The notes: a model not told the origin generated them from the sequence alone. 64,000 nt of DNA from Hydractinia symbiolongicarpus (GCF_029227915.1 NC_079884.1:30878001-30942000), one strand, 5' to 3'; counted from the stretch's first letter, positions 39,940 through 53,879 are shown. Program-made: numbers and translations.

Positions 39940-42323
39940 TATAGTCAAAAGTATACAAAGAAAGTACCCAGGGAGTAAACTCATTTCCCGAACGATTTTT
40001 TATATTATTTTTTTTACCACTAAACGCATGAGACTTGTAGTTTTCAAAAATGTTTTCATATTTGATGGGACACTGAATAAAACAAGTTTAATCGCCGTCA
40101 AACGAAAATCCGTGATTTCCCGTAAATCCCGGACTCGGTCCATATAGTCAAAAGTACACAAAGAAAGTACCCAGGGAGTAAACTCATTTCCCGAACGATT
40201 TTTTAAATTATTTTTTCACCACTAAAACGCATCAGACTTGTAGTTTTCAAAAATGTTTTCATTTTTGATGAGACGCTTAATGAAAGAGGTTTATTCGCCG
40301 GCAAACGAAATCCCGCGATTTCCCGTAAATCCGGGGCTTGGCCCGTATAGTCGAATGTATACAAAGAAAGTACCCAGGGAGTAAACTCATTTCCCGAACG
40401 ATTTTTTAAATTTTTTTTCACCACTAAAACGCATGAGACTTGTAGTTTTCAAAAATGTTTTCATTTTTGATGAGACGCTTAATGAAAGAGGTTTAATCGG
40501 CAGCAAACGAAAACCCGCTATTTCTCGTAAATCCCGGGATTGGCCCGTATAGTCGAATGTATACAAAGAAAGTACCCAGGGAGTAAACTCATTTCCCGAA
40601 CGATTTTTTATATTATTTTTTCACCACTAAAACGCATGAGACTTGTAGTTTTTAAAAATGTTTTCATTTTTGATGAGACGCTTAATGAAAGAAGTTTAAT
40701 CGCCGGCAAACGAAAACCTGCGATTTCCCGTAAATCCCGGGATTGGCCCGTAAAGTCGAATGTATACAAAGAAAGTACCCTGTGAGTAAACTCATTTCCA
40801 GAACGATTTTTTAAATTATTGTTTCACCACTGAAACGCATAAGACTTGTAGTTTCTAAAAATGTTTTCATTTTTGATGAGACGCTGAATAAAAAAAGTTT
40901 AATCGTCGGCAAACGAAAACCCGCGATTTCCCGTAAATCCCAGACTCGGCCCGTATAGTCGAATGTATACAAAGAAAGTACCCTGTGAGTAAACTCATTT
41001 CCAGAACGATTTTTTAAATTATTTTTTCATCACTAAAACGCATAAGACTTGTAGTTTCTAAAAATGTTTTCATTTTTGATGAGACGCTGAATAAAAGAAG
41101 TTTAATCGCCGTCAAACGAAAATCCGTGATTTCCCGTAAATCCCGGACTCGGCCCGTATAGTCAAAAGTATACAAAGAAAGTACCCAGGGAGTAAACTCA
41201 TTTCCCGAACGATTTTTTATATTATTTTTTTTACCACTAAACGCATGAGACTTGTAGTTTTCAAAAATGTTTTCATATTTGATGGGACACTGAATAAAAC
41301 AAGTTTAATCGCCGTCAAACGAAAATCCGTGATTTCCCGTAAATCCCGGACTCGGTCCATATAGTCAAAAGTACACAAAGAAAGTACCCAGGGAGTAAAC
41401 TCATTTCCCGAACGATTTTTTAAATTATTTTTTCACCACTAAAACGCATGAGACTTGTAGTTTTCAAAAATGTTTTCATTTTTGATGAGACGCTTAATGA
41501 AAGAGGTTTATTCGCCGGCAAACGAAATCCCGCGATTTCCCGTAAATCCGGGGCTTGGCCCGTATAGTCGAATGTATACAAAGAAAGTACCCAGGGAGTA
41601 AACTCATTTCCCGAACGATTTTTTAAATTTTTTTTCACCACTAAAACGCATGAGACTTGTAGTTTTCAAAAATGTTTTCATTTTTGATGAGACGCTTAAT
41701 GAAAGAGGTTTAATCGGCAGCAAACGAAAACCCGCTATTTCTCGTAAATCCCGGGATTGGCCCGTATAGTCGAATGTATACAAAGAAAGTACCCAGGGAG
41801 TAAACTCATTTCCCGAACGATTTTTTATATTATTTTTTCACCACTAAAACGCATGAGACTTGTAGTTTTTAAAAATGTTTTCATTTTTGATGAGACGCTT
41901 AATGAAAGAAGTTTAATCGCCGGCAAACGAAAACCTGCGATTTCCCGTAAATCCCGGGATTGGCCCGTAAAGTCGAATGTATACAAAGAAAGTACCCTGT
42001 GAGTAAACTCATTTCCAGAACGATTTTTTAAATTATTGTTTCACCACTGAAACGCATAAGACTTGTAGTTTCTAAAAATGTTTTCATTTTTGATGAGACG
42101 CTGAATAAAAAAAGTTTAATCGTCGGCAAACGAAAACCCGCGATTTCCCGTAAATCCCAGACTCGGCCCGTATAGTCGAATGTATACAAAGAAAGTACCC
42201 TGTGAGTACACTCATTTCCAGAACGATTTTTTAAATTATTTCTTCATCACTAAAACGCATAAGACTTGTAGTTTCTAAAAATGTTTTCATTTTTGATGAG
42301 ACGCTGAATAAAAGAAGTTTAAT
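39940..42323 (+). repeat. 1217-bp tandem duplication (6 monomers) inside the 11-mer region
   Basis: The form TATTATTTTTTTTACC, with an extra T, ends at about 40015 and again at 41232. The TCGGCAGCAAACG form is near 40500 and 41717, and CCCAGACTCGG near 40950 and 42167. The two copies share these rare forms in order and are nearly identical. The flanks differ: GCCATTTCCC is upstream of the first copy and GTGATTTCCC upstream of the second. Confidence 0.8.
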
Positions 42324-43986
42324 CGCCGGCAAACGAAAACCCGCCATTTCCCGTAAACCCCGGACTCGGCCCGTATAGTCAAAAGTATACAAAGAAGGTA
42401 CCCAGGGAGTAATCTCATTTCCCGAACGATTTTTTATATTATTTTTTTACCACTAAACGCACGAGGCTTGTAGTTTTGAAAAATGTTTTCATATTTGATG
42501 GGACGCTGAATAAAAGAAGTTTAATCGCCGGCAAACGAAAACCCGCCATTTCCCGTAAATCCTGGACTCGGCCCGTATAGTCAAAAGTATACAAAGAAAG
42601 TACCTTGTGAGTAAACTCATTTCCCAAACGATTTTTTAAATTATTTTTTCACCACTAAAACGCATGAGACTTGTAGTTTTCAAAAATGTTTTCAGTTTTG
42701 ATAAGACGCTTAATGAAAGAGGTTCAATCGCCGGCAAACAAAATCCGGCGATTTCCCGTAAATCCGGGGCTTGGCCCGTATAGTCGAATGTATACAAAGA
42801 AAGTACCCAGGGAGTAAACTCATTTCCCGAACGATTTTTTAAATTTTTTTTTCACCACTAAAACGCATAAGACTTGTAGTTTTCAAAAATGTTTACATAT
42901 TTGATGGGACGCTGAATAAAAGAAGTTTAATTTCCGGCAAACGAAAACCCGCGATTTCCCGTAAATCCCGGGATTGGCCCGTATAGTCGAATGTATACAA
43001 AGAAAGGAGCCTGTGAGTAAACTCATTTCCCGAACGATTTTTTAAATTATTTTTTCACCACTAAAACGCATGAGACTTGTAGTTTTCAAAAATGTTTACA
43101 TATTTGATGGGACGCTGAATAAAAGAAGTTTAATTTCCGGCAAACGAAAATCTGCGATTTCCCGTAAATCCCGGGCTTGACCCGTATAGTCAAAAGCATA
43201 CAAAGAAAGTACCCAGGAAGTAAACTCATTTCCCGAACGATTTTTTAAATTATTTTTTCACCACTAAAACGCATGAGACTTGTAGTTTTCAAAAATGTTT
43301 TCATTTTTGATGAGACGTTGAATAAAAGAAGTTTAATCGCCGGCAAACGAAAACCCGCCATTTCCCGTAAACCCCGGACTCGGCCCGTATAGTCAAAAGT
43401 ATACAAAGAAAGTACCCAGGGAGTAAACTCATTTCCCGAACGATTTTTTATATTATTTTTTTACCACTAAACGCATGAGACTTGTAGTTTTCAAAAATGT
43501 TTTCATATTTGATGGGACACTGAATAAAACAAGTTTAATCGCCGTCAAACGAAAATCCGCGATTTCCCGTAAATCCCGGACTCGGTCCATATAGTCAAAA
43601 GTACACAAAGAAAGTACTCAGGGAGTAAACTCATTTCCCGAACGATTTTTTAAATTATTTTTTCACCACTAAAACGCATGAGACTTGTAGTTTTCAAAAA
43701 TGTTTTCATTTTTGATGAGACGCTTAATGAAAGAGGTTTATTCGCCGGCAAACGAAATCCCGCGATTTCCCGTAAATCCGGGGCTTGGCCCGTATAGTCG
43801 AATATATACAAAGAAAGTACCCAGGGAGTAAACTCATTTCCCGAACGATTTTTTAAATTTTTTTTCACCACTAAAACGCATGAGACTTGTAGTTTTCAAA
43901 AATGTTTTCATTTTTGATGAGACGGTTAATGAAAGAGGTTTAATCGGCAGCAAACGAAAACCCCCTATTTCTCGTAAATCCCGGGA

Positions 43987-44638
43987 TTGGCCCGTATAGT
44001 CGAATGTATACAAAGAAAGTACCCAGGGAGTAAACTCATTTCCCGAACGATTTTTTATATTATTTTTTCACCACTAAAACGCATGAGACTTGTAGTTTTT
44101 AAAAATGTTTTCATTTTTGATGAGACGCTTAATGAAAGAAGTTTAATCGCCGGCAAACGAAAACCTGCGATTTCCTGTAAATCCCGGGATTGGCCCGTAA
44201 AGTCGAATGTATACAAAGAAAGTACCCTGTGACTAAACTCATTTCCAGAACGATTTTTTAAATTATTGTTTCACCACTGAAACGCATAAGACTTGTAGTT
44301 TCTAAAAATGTTTTCATTTTTGATGAGACGCTGAATGAAAGAGGTTTATTCGCCGGCAAACGAAATCCCGCGATTTCCCGTAAATCCGGGGCTTGGCCCG
44401 TATAGTCGAATGTATACAAAGAAAGTACCCAGGGAGTAAACTCATTTCCCGAACGATTTTTTATATTATTTTTTCACCACTAAAACGCATGAGACTTGTA
44501 GTTTTTAAAAATGTTTTCATTTTTGATGAGACGCTTAATGAAAGAAGTTTAATCGCCGGCAAACGAAAACCTGCGATTTCCCGTAAATCCCGGGATTGGC
44601 CCGTAAAGTCGAATGTATACAAAGAAAGTACCCTGTGA
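43987..44638 (+). repeat. Dimer duplication (406 bp) with a chimeric monomer at the join
   Basis: The segment with CCCAGGGAGTAAACTC, TTTATATTATTTTTTCACC and TAAAGTCGAATG is present near 43987 and again 406 bp later. Between them, near 44325, a monomer reads GACGCTGAATGAAAGAGG. Its left half (GCTGAAT) is typical of the AAAAGAAG type and its right half (GAAAGAGG) of the GCTTAATG type. The monomer then continues as TTTATTCGCCGG, so the join lies inside a monomer. Confidence 0.7.
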
Positions 44639-45031
44639 GTAAACTCATTTCCAGAACGATTTTTTAAATTATTGTTTCACCACTGAAACGCATAAGACTT
44701 GTAGTTTCTAAAAATGTTTTCATTTTTGATGAGACGCTGAATAAAAAAAGTTTAATCGTCGGCAAACGAAACCCGCGATTTCCCGTAAATCCCAGACTCG
44801 GCCCGTATAGTCGAATGTATACAAAGAAAGTACCCTGTGAGTAAACTCATTTCCAGAACGATTTTTTAAATTATTTTTTCATGACTAAAACGCATAAGAC
44901 TTGTAGTTTCTAAAAATGTTTTCATTTTTGATGAGACGCTGAATAAAAGAAGTTTAATCGCCGGCAAACGAAAACCCGCCATTTCCCGTAAACCCCGGAC
45001 TCGGCCCGTATAGTCAAAAGTATACAAAGAA

Positions 45032-48000
45032 GGTACCCAGGGAGTAATCTCATTTCCCGAACGATTTTTTATATTATTTTTTTACCACTAAACGCACGAG
45101 GCTTGTAGTTTTGAAAAATGTTTTCATATTTGATGGGACGCTGAATAAAAGAAGTTTAATCGCCGGCAAACGAAAACCCGCCATTTCCCGTAAACCCCAG
45201 ACTCGGCCCGTATAGTCAAAAGTATACAAAGAAAGTACCCAGGGAGTAAACTCATTTCCCGAACGATTTTTTATATTATTTTTTTACCACTAAACGCATG
45301 AGACTTGTAGTTTTCAAAAATGTTTTCATATTTGATGGGACGCTGAATAAAAGAAGTTTTTTCGCCGGCAAACGAAAACTCGCGATTTCCTGTAAATCCC
45401 GGGCTTGGCCTGTATAGTCAAAAGTATACAAAGAAAATACCCAGGGAGTAAAATCATTTCCCGAACGATTTTTTAAATTATTTTTTCACCACTAAAACGC
45501 ATGAGACTTGTAGTTTTCAAAAATGTTTACATATTTGATGGGACGCTGAATAAAAGAAGTTTAATTTCCGGCAAACGAAAATCCGCGATTTCCCGTAAAT
45601 CCCGGGCTTGACCCGTATAGTCAAAAGCATACAAAGAAACTACCCAGGGAGTAAACTCATTTCCCGAACGATTTTTTAAATTATTTTTTCACCACTAAAA
45701 CGCATGAGACTTGTAGTTTTCAAAAATGTTTTCATTTTTGATGAGACGTTGAATAAAAGAAGTTTAATCGCCGGCAAACGAAAACCCGCCATTTCCCGTA
45801 AACCCCGGACTCGGCCCGTATAGTCAAAAGTATACAAAGAAAGTACCCAGGGAGTAAACTCATTTCCCGAACGATTTTTTATATTATTTTTTTACCACTA
45901 AACGCATGAGACTTGTAGTTTTCAAAAATGTTTTCATATTTGATGGGACACTGAATAAAACAAGTTTAATCGCCGTCAAACGAAAATCCGCGATTTCCCG
46001 TAAATCCCGGACTCGGTCCATATAGTCAAAAGTATACAAAGAAAGTACCCAGGGAGTAAACTCATTTCCCGAACGATTTTTTAAATTATTTTTTCACCAC
46101 TAAAACGCATGAGACTTTTAGTTTTCAAAAATGTTTTCATTTTTGATGAGACGCTTAATGAAAGAGGTTTATTCGCCGGCAAACGAAATCCCGCGATTTC
46201 CCGTAAATCCGGGGCTTGGCCCGTATAGTCGAATGTATACAAAGAAAGTACCCAGGGAGTAAACTCATTTCCCGAACGATTTTTTAAATTTTTTTTCACC
46301 ACTAAAACGCATGAGACTTGTAGTTTTCAAAAATGTTTTCATTTTTGATGAGACGCTTAATGAAAGAGGTTTAATCGGCGGCAAACGAAAACCCGCTATT
46401 TCTCGTAAATCCCGGGATTGGCCCGTATAGTCGAATGTATACAAAGAAAGTACCCAGGAAGTAAACTCATTTCCCGAACGATTTTTTATATTATTTTTTC
46501 ACCACTAAAACGCATGAGACTTGTAGTTTTCAAAAATGTTTTCATTTTTGATGAGACGCTTAATGAAAGAAGTTTAATCGCCGGCAAACGAAAACCCGCG
46601 ATTTCCCGTAAATCCCGGGATTGGCCCGTAAAGTCGAATGTATACAAAGAAAGTACCCTGTGAGTAAATTCATTTCCAGAACGATTTTTTAAATTATTGT
46701 TTCACCACTGAAACGCATAAGACTTGTAGTTTCTAAAAATGTTTTCATTTTTGATGAGACGCTGAATAAAAAAAGTTTCATCGTCGGCAAACGAAAACCC
46801 GCGATTTCCCGTAAATCCCAGACTCGGCCCGTATAGTCGAATGTATACAAAGAAAGTACCCTGTGAGTAAACTCATTTCCAGAACGATTTTTTAAACTAT
46901 TTTTTCACCACTAAAACGCATAAGACTTGTAGTTTCTAAAAATGTTTTCATTTTTGATGAGACGCTGAATAAAAGAAGTTTAATCGCCAGCAAACGAAAA
47001 CCCGCCATTTCCCGTAAACCCCGGACTCGGCCCGTATAGTCAAAAGTATACAAAGAAGGTACCCAGGGAGTAATCTCATTTCCCGAACGATTTTTTATAT
47101 TATTTTTTTACCACTAAACGCATGAGACTTGTAGTTTTGAAAAATGTTTTCATATTTGATGGGACGCTGAATAAAAGAAGTTTAATCGCCGGCAAACGAA
47201 AACCCGCCATTTCCCGTAAACCCCGGACTCGGCCCGTATAGTCAAAAGTATACAAAGAAAGTACCCAGGGAGTAAACTCATTTCCCGAACGATTTTTTAT
47301 ATTATTTTTTTACCACTAAACGCATGAGACTTGTAGTTTTCAAAAATGTTTTCATATTTGATGGGACGCTGAATAAAAGAAGTTTTTTCGCCGGCAAACG
47401 AAAATTCGTGATTTCCCGTAAATCCCGGACTCGGCCCGTATAGTCAAAAGTATACAAAGAAAGTACCCAGGGAGTAAACTCATTTCCCGAACGATTTTTT
47501 AAATTATTTTTTCACCACTAAAACGCAGGTGACTTGTAGTTTTCAAAAATGTTTTCATATTTGATGAGACGCTGAATAAAAGAAGTTTTTTCGCCGGCAA
47601 ACGAAAATCCGTGATTTCCCGTAAATCCCGGACTCGGCCCGTATAGTCAAAAGTATACAAAGAAAGTACCCAGGGAGTAAACTCATTTCCCGAACGATTT
47701 TTTAAATTATTTTTTCACCACTAAAACGCAGGTGACTTGTAGTTTTCAAAAATGTTTTCATTTTTGATGAGACGCTTAATGAAAAAGGTTTAATCGCCGG
47801 CAAACGAAATCCCGCGATTTCCTGTAAATCCCTGGCTTGGCCCGTATAGTCGAATGTATACAAAGAAAGTACCCAGGGAGTAAACTCATTTCCCGAACGA
47901 TTTTTTAAATTTTTTTTTCACCACTAAAACGCATGAGACTTGTAGTTTTCAAAAATGTTTTCATTTTTGATGAGACGCTTAATAAAAGAGGTTTAATCGC

Positions 48001-48477
48001 CGGCAAACGAAAACCCGCGATTTCCCGTAAATCCGGGGATTGGCCCGTATAGTCGAATGTATACAAAGAAAGTACCCAGGGAGTAAACTCATTTCCAGAA
48101 CGATTTTTTAATTTTTTTTTTCACCACTACAACGCATGAGACTTGTAGTTTTCAAAAATGTTTTTATTTTTGATGAGACGCTTAATAAAAGAGGTTTAAT
48201 CGCCGGCAAACGAAAACCCGCGATTTCCCGTAAATCCCGGGATTGGCCCGTATAGTCGAATGTATACAAAGAAAGGAGCCTGTGAGTAAACTCATTTCCA
48301 GAACGATTTTTTAAATTATTTTTTCACCACTAAAACGCATAAGACTTGTAGTTTTCAAAAATGTTTACATATTTGATGGGACGCTGAATAAAAGAAGTTT
48401 AATCGCCGGCAAACGAAAACCCGCCATTTCCCGTAAACCCCGGACTCGGCCCGTATAGTCAAAAGTATACAAAGAAG
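45032..48477 (+). repeat. HOR block: 10- and 7-monomer spacing (2026 and 1419 bp)
   Basis: The form AAGGTACCCAGGGAGTAATC is at 45032, 47058 and 48477; it also occurs at 42397, 2635 bp earlier. Near 47390-47795 two neighbouring monomers are almost the same, both with GTGATTTCCCG and CGCAGGTGACTTG (47525 and 47728, 203 bp apart). That is a rare visible single-monomer duplication. Confidence 0.75.
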
Positions 48478-49714
48478 GTACCCAGGGAGTAATCTCATTT
48501 CCCGAACGATTTTTTATATTATTTTTTTACCACTAAACGCATGAGACTTGTAGTTTTGAAAAATGTTTTCATATTTGATGGGACGCTGAATAAAAGAAGT
48601 TTAATCGCCGGCAAACGAAAACCCGCCATTTCCCGTAAACCCCGGACTCGGCCTGTATAGTCAAAAGTATACAAAGAAAGTACCCAGGGAGTAAACTCAT
48701 TTCCCGAACGATTTTTTATATTATTTTTTTACCACTAAACGCATGAGACTTGTAGTTTTCAAAAATGTTTTCATATTTGATGGGACGCTGAATAAAAGAA
48801 GTTTTTTCGCCGGCAAACGAAAATCCGCGATTTCCCGTAAATCCCGGACTCAGCCCGTATAGTCAAAAGTATACAAAGAAAGTACCCAGGGAGTAAACTC
48901 ATTTCCCGAACGATTTTTTAAATTATTTTTTCACCACTAAAACGCAGGTGACTTGTAGTTTTCAAAAATGTTTTCATTTTTGATGAGACGCTTAATGAAA
49001 AAGGTTTAATCGCCGGCAAACGAAATCCCGCGATTTCCCGTAAATCCGGGGCTTGGCCCGTTTAGTCGAATGTATACAAAGAAAGTACCCAGGGAGTAAA
49101 CTCATTTCCCGAACGATTTTTTAAATTTTTTTTTCACCACTAAAACGCATGAGACTTGTAGTTTTCAAAAATGTTTTCATTTTTGATGAGACGCTTAATG
49201 AAAGTGGTTTAATCGCCGGCAAACGAAAACCCACGATTTCCTGTAAATCCCGGGCTTGGCCCGTATAGTCGAATGTATACAAAGAAAGTACCCAGGGAGT
49301 AAACTCATTTCCCGAACGATTTTTTAAATTTTTTTTTCACCACTAAAACGCATGAGACTTGTAGTTTTCAAAAATGTTTTCATTTTTGATGAGACGCTTA
49401 ATAAAAGAGGTTTAATCGCCGGCAAACGAAAACCCGCGATTTCCCGTAAATCCGGGGCTTGGCCCGTATAGTCGAATGTATACAAAGAAAGTACCCAGGG
49501 AGTAAACTCATTTCCAGAACGATTTTTTAAATTTTTTTTTCACCACTACAACGCATGAGACTTGTAGTTTTCAAAAATGTTTTCATTTTTGATGAGACGC
49601 TTAATAAAAGAGGTTTAATCGCCGGCAAACGAAAACCCGCGATTTCCCGTAAATCCCGGGATTGGCCCGTATAGTCGAATGTATACAAAGAAAGGAGCCT
49701 GTGAGTAAACTCAT
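48478..49714 (+). repeat. Satellite monomers between the 10/7-mer and 8-mer blocks
   Basis: Six monomers include the CGCAGGTGACTTG form (48944), the GCCCGTTTAGTCG form (49061, seen again 2027 bp later at 51088) and the AAAGGAGCCTG form near 49691. They share variants with both neighbouring blocks. There is no other element. Confidence 0.7.
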
Positions 49715-52346
49715 TTCCAGAACGATTTTTTAAATTATTTTTTCACCACTAAAACGCATAAGACTTGTAGTTTTCAAAAATGTTTACATATTTGATGGGA
49801 CGCTGAATAAAAGAAGTTTAATCGCCGGCAAACGAAAATCCGCGATTTCCCGTAAATCCCGGGCTTGACCCGTATAGTCAAAAGCATACAAAGAAAGTAC
49901 CCAGGGAGTAAACTCATTTCCCGAACGATTTTTTAAATTATTTTTTCACCAATAAAACGCATGAGACTTGTAGTTTTCAAAAATGTTTTCAATTTTGATG
50001 AGACGTTGAATAAAAGAAGTTTAATCGCCGGCAAACGAAAACCCGCCATTTCCCGTAAACCCCGGACTCGGCCCGTATAGTCAAAAGTATACAAAGAAAG
50101 TACCCAGGGAGTAAACTCATTACCCGAACGATTTTTTATAATATTTTTTTACCACTAAACGCATGAGACTTGTAGTTTTCAAAAATGTTTTCATATTTGA
50201 TGGGACACTGAATGAAAGAGGTTTAATCGCCGGCAAACGAAAACCCGCGATTTCCCGTAAATCCTGGGATTGGCCCGTATAGTCGAATGTATACAAAGAA
50301 AGGAGCCTGTGAGTAAACTCATATCCAGAACGATTTTTTAATTCATTTTTTCACCACTAAAACGCATAAGACTTGTAGTTTTTAAAAATGTTTTCATTTT
50401 TGATGAGACGCTGAATAAAAGAAGTTTAATCGCCGGCAAACAAAAACCCGCGATTTCCCGTAAATCCCGAGCTTGGCCCGTATAGTCAAAAGCATACAAA
50501 GAAAGTACCCAGGGAGTAAACTCATTTCCCGAACGATTTTTTAAATTAATTTTTCACCAATAAAACGCATGAGACTTGTAGTTTTCAAAAATGTTTTCAT
50601 TTTTGATGAGACGTTGAATAAAAGAAGTTTAATCGCCGGCAAACGAAAACCCGCAATTTCCCGTAAACCCCGGACTCGGCCCGTATAGTCAAAAGTATAC
50701 AAAGAAAGTACCCAGGGAGTAAACTCATTACCGAACGATTTTTTATAATATTTTTTTACCACTAAACGCATGAGACTTGTAGTTTTCAAAAATGTTTTCA
50801 TATTTGATGGGACACTGAATGAAAGAGGTTTAATCGCCGGCAAACGAAAACCCGCGATTTCCCGTAAACCCCGGACTCGGCCCGTATAGTCAAAAGTATA
50901 CAAAGAAAGTACCCAGGGAGTAAACTCATTTCCCGAACGATTTTTTAAATTATTTTTTCACCACTAAAACGCAGGTGACTTGTAGTTTTCAAAAATGTTT
51001 TCATTTTTGATGAGACGCTTAATGAAAAAGGTTTAATCGCCGGCAAACGAAATCCCGCGATTTCCCGTAAATCCGGGGCTTGGCCCGTTTAGTCGAATGT
51101 ATACAAAGAAAGTACCCAGGGAGTAAACTCATTTCCCGAACGATTTTTTAAATTTTTTTTTCACCACTAAAACGCATGAGACTTGTAGTTTTCAAAAATG
51201 TTTTCATTTTTGATGAGACGCTTAATGAAAGTGGTTTAATCGCCGGCAAACGAAAACCCGCGATTTCCTGTAAATCCCGGGCTTGGCCCGTATAGTCGAA
51301 TGTATACAAAGAAAGTACCCAGGGAGTAAACTCATTTCCAGAACGATTTTTTAAATTATTTTTTCACCACTAAAACGCATAAGACTTGTAGTTTTCAAAA
51401 ATGTTTACATATTTGATGGGACGCTGAATAAAAGAAGTTTAATCGCCGGCAAACGAAAATCCGCGATTTCCCGTAAATCCCGGGCTTGACCCGTATAGTC
51501 AAAAGCATACAAAGAAAGTACCCAGGGAGTAAACTCATTTCCCGAACGATTTTTTAAATTATTTTTTCACCAATAAAACGCACGAGACTTGTAGTTTTCA
51601 AAAATGTTTTCAATTTTGATGAGACGTTGAATAAAAGAAGTTTAATCGCCGGCAAACGAAAACCCGCCATTTCCCGTAAACCCCGGACTCGGCCCGTATA
51701 GTCAAAAGTATACAAAGAAAGTACCCAGGGAGTAAACTCATTACCCGAACGATTTTTTATAATATTTTTTTACCACTAAACGCATGAGACTTGTAGTTTT
51801 CAAAAATGTTTTCATATTTGATGGGACACTGAATGAAAGATGTTTAATCGCCGGCAAACGAAAACCCGCGATTTCCCGTAAATCCTGGGATTGGCCCGTA
51901 TAGTCGAATGTATACATAGAAAGGAGCCTGTGAGTAAACTCATATCCAGAACGATTTTTTAATTCATTTTTTCACCACTACAACGCATAAGACTTGTAGT
52001 TTTTAAAAATGTTTTCATTTTTGATGAGACGCTGAATAAAAGAAGTTTAATCGCCGGCAAACAAAAACCCGCGATTTCCCGTAAATCCCGAGCTTGGCCC
52101 GTATAGTCAAAAGCATACAAAGAAAGTACCCAGGGAGTAAACTCATTTCCCGAACGATTTTTTAAATTAATTTTTCACCAATAAAACGCATGAGACTTGT
52201 AGTTTTCAAAAATGTTTTCATTTTTGATGAGACGTTGAATAAAAGAAGTTTAATCGCCGGCAAACGAAAACCCGCAATTTCCCGTAAACCCCGGACTCGG
52301 CCCGTATAGTCAAAAGTATACAAAGAAAGTACCCAGGGAGTAAACT
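49715..52346 (+). repeat. HOR block: 8-monomer spacing (1621 bp), about five monomers shared
   Basis: CACCAATAAAACGC is near 49948 and 51569 and again near 50556 and 52177. ACTCATATCCAG is near 50318 and 51939. Each pair is 1621 bp apart. The shared part runs from about 49715-50725 and 51336-52346. The three monomers between do not match, so a five-monomer segment was copied over an eight-monomer distance, or three monomers were later replaced. Confidence 0.8.
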
Positions 52347-53879
52347 CATTTCCCGAACGATTTTTTAAATTATTTTTTCACCACTAAAACGCATGAGACT
52401 TGTAGTTTTCAAAAATGTTTTCATTTTTGATGAGACGCTTAATGAAAGAGGTTTATTCGCTGGCAAACGAAATCCCGCGATTTCCCGTAAATCCGGGGCT
52501 TGGCCCGTATAGTCGAATGTATACAAAGAAAGTACCCAGGGGGTAAACTCATTTCCCGAACGATTTTTTAAATTTTTTTTTCACCACTAAAACGCATGAG
52601 ACTTGTAGTTTTCAAAAATGTTTTCATTTTTGATGAGACGCTTAATGAAAGAGGTTTAATCGGCGGCAAACGAAAACCCGCTATTTCTCGTAAATCCCGG
52701 GATTGGCCCGTATAGTCGAATGTATACAAAGAAAGTACCCAGGGAGTAAACTCATTTCCCGAACGATTTTTTATATTATTTTTTCACCACTAAAACGCAT
52801 GAGACTTGTAGTTTTCAAAAATGTTTTCATTTTTGATGAGACGCTTAATGAAAGAGGTTTAATCGCCGGCAAACGAAAACCCGCGATTTCCCGTAAATCC
52901 CGGGATTGGCCCGTAAAGTCGAATGTATACAAAGAAAGTAACCTGTGAGTAAACTCATTTCCAGAACGATTTTTTAAATTATTGTTTCACCACTGAAACG
53001 CATAAGACTTGTAGTTTCTAAAAATGTTTTCATTTTTGATGAGACGCTGAATAAAAAAAGTTTAATCGTCGGCAAACGAAAACCCGCGATTTCCCGTAAA
53101 TCCCAGACTCGGCCCGTATAGTCGAATGTATACAAAGAAAGTACCCTGTGGGTAAACTTATTTCCAGAACGATTTTTTAAATTATTTTTTCACCACTAAA
53201 ACGCATAAGACTTGTAGTTTCTAAAAATGTTTTCATTTTTGATGAGACGCTGAATAAAAGAAATTTAATCGCCGGCAAACGAAAACCCGCCATTTCCCGT
53301 AAACCCCGGACTCGGCCCGTATAGTCAAAAGTATACAAAGAAAGTACCCAGGGAGTAATCTCATTTCCCGAACGATTTTTTATATTATTTTTTTACCACT
53401 AAACGCATGAGACTTGTAGTTTTCAAAAATGTTTTTATTTTTGATGAGACGCTTAATGAAAGAGGTCTAAACGCCGGCAAACGAAAACCCGCGATTTCCC
53501 GTAAATCCCGGGATTGGCCCGTAAAGTCGAATGTACACAAAGAAAGTACCCTGTGAGTAAACTCATTTCCAGAACAATTTTTTAAATTATTTTTTCACCA
53601 CTAAAACGCATAAGACTTGTAGTTTCTAAAAATGTTTTCATTTTTGATGAGACGTTGAATAAAAGAAGTTTAATCGTCGGCAAACGAAAACCCGCGATTT
53701 CCCGTGAATCCCAGACTCGGCCCGTATAGTCGAATGTATACAAAGAAAGTACCCTGTGAGTAAACTCATTTCCAGAACGATTTTTTAAATTATTTTTTCA
53801 CAACTAAAACGCATAAGACTTGTAGTTTCTAAAAATGTTTTTATTTTTGATGAGACGCTGAATAAAAAAAATTTAATCG
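52347..53879 (+). repeat. Satellite monomers related to the 11-mer unit
   Basis: The order TTTATTCGCTGG, TCGGCGGCAAACG, TAAAGTCGAATG, ATTGTTTCACCACTG and CCCAGACTCGG repeats that of the unit near 38.0-38.6 and 46.1-46.7 kb. From about 53400 the monomers change to the types of the following 13-monomer unit. Nothing other than satellite is present. Confidence 0.75.

Larger units (their letters stand above)
37973..46700 (+). repeat. HOR region: 11-monomer spacing (2230 bp) with insertions and a 6-monomer duplication
   Basis: The monomer pair with TTTATTCGCCGG, AAATCCGGGGCTTGG and a shortened T run occurs near 37973, 40203, 41420, 43650 and 46081. The steps are 2230, 1217, 2230 and 2431 bp. So an 11-monomer unit is repeated, a 6-monomer piece (1217 bp) is duplicated near 40-42 kb, and one interval has 12 monomers. 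Marker forms are AAAGGAGCCTG, GGGACACTGAATAAAAC, CTCGGTCCATATAG and ATTGTTTCACCACTG. The large unit and its changes show repeated gain and loss of whole monomers. Confidence 0.8.
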
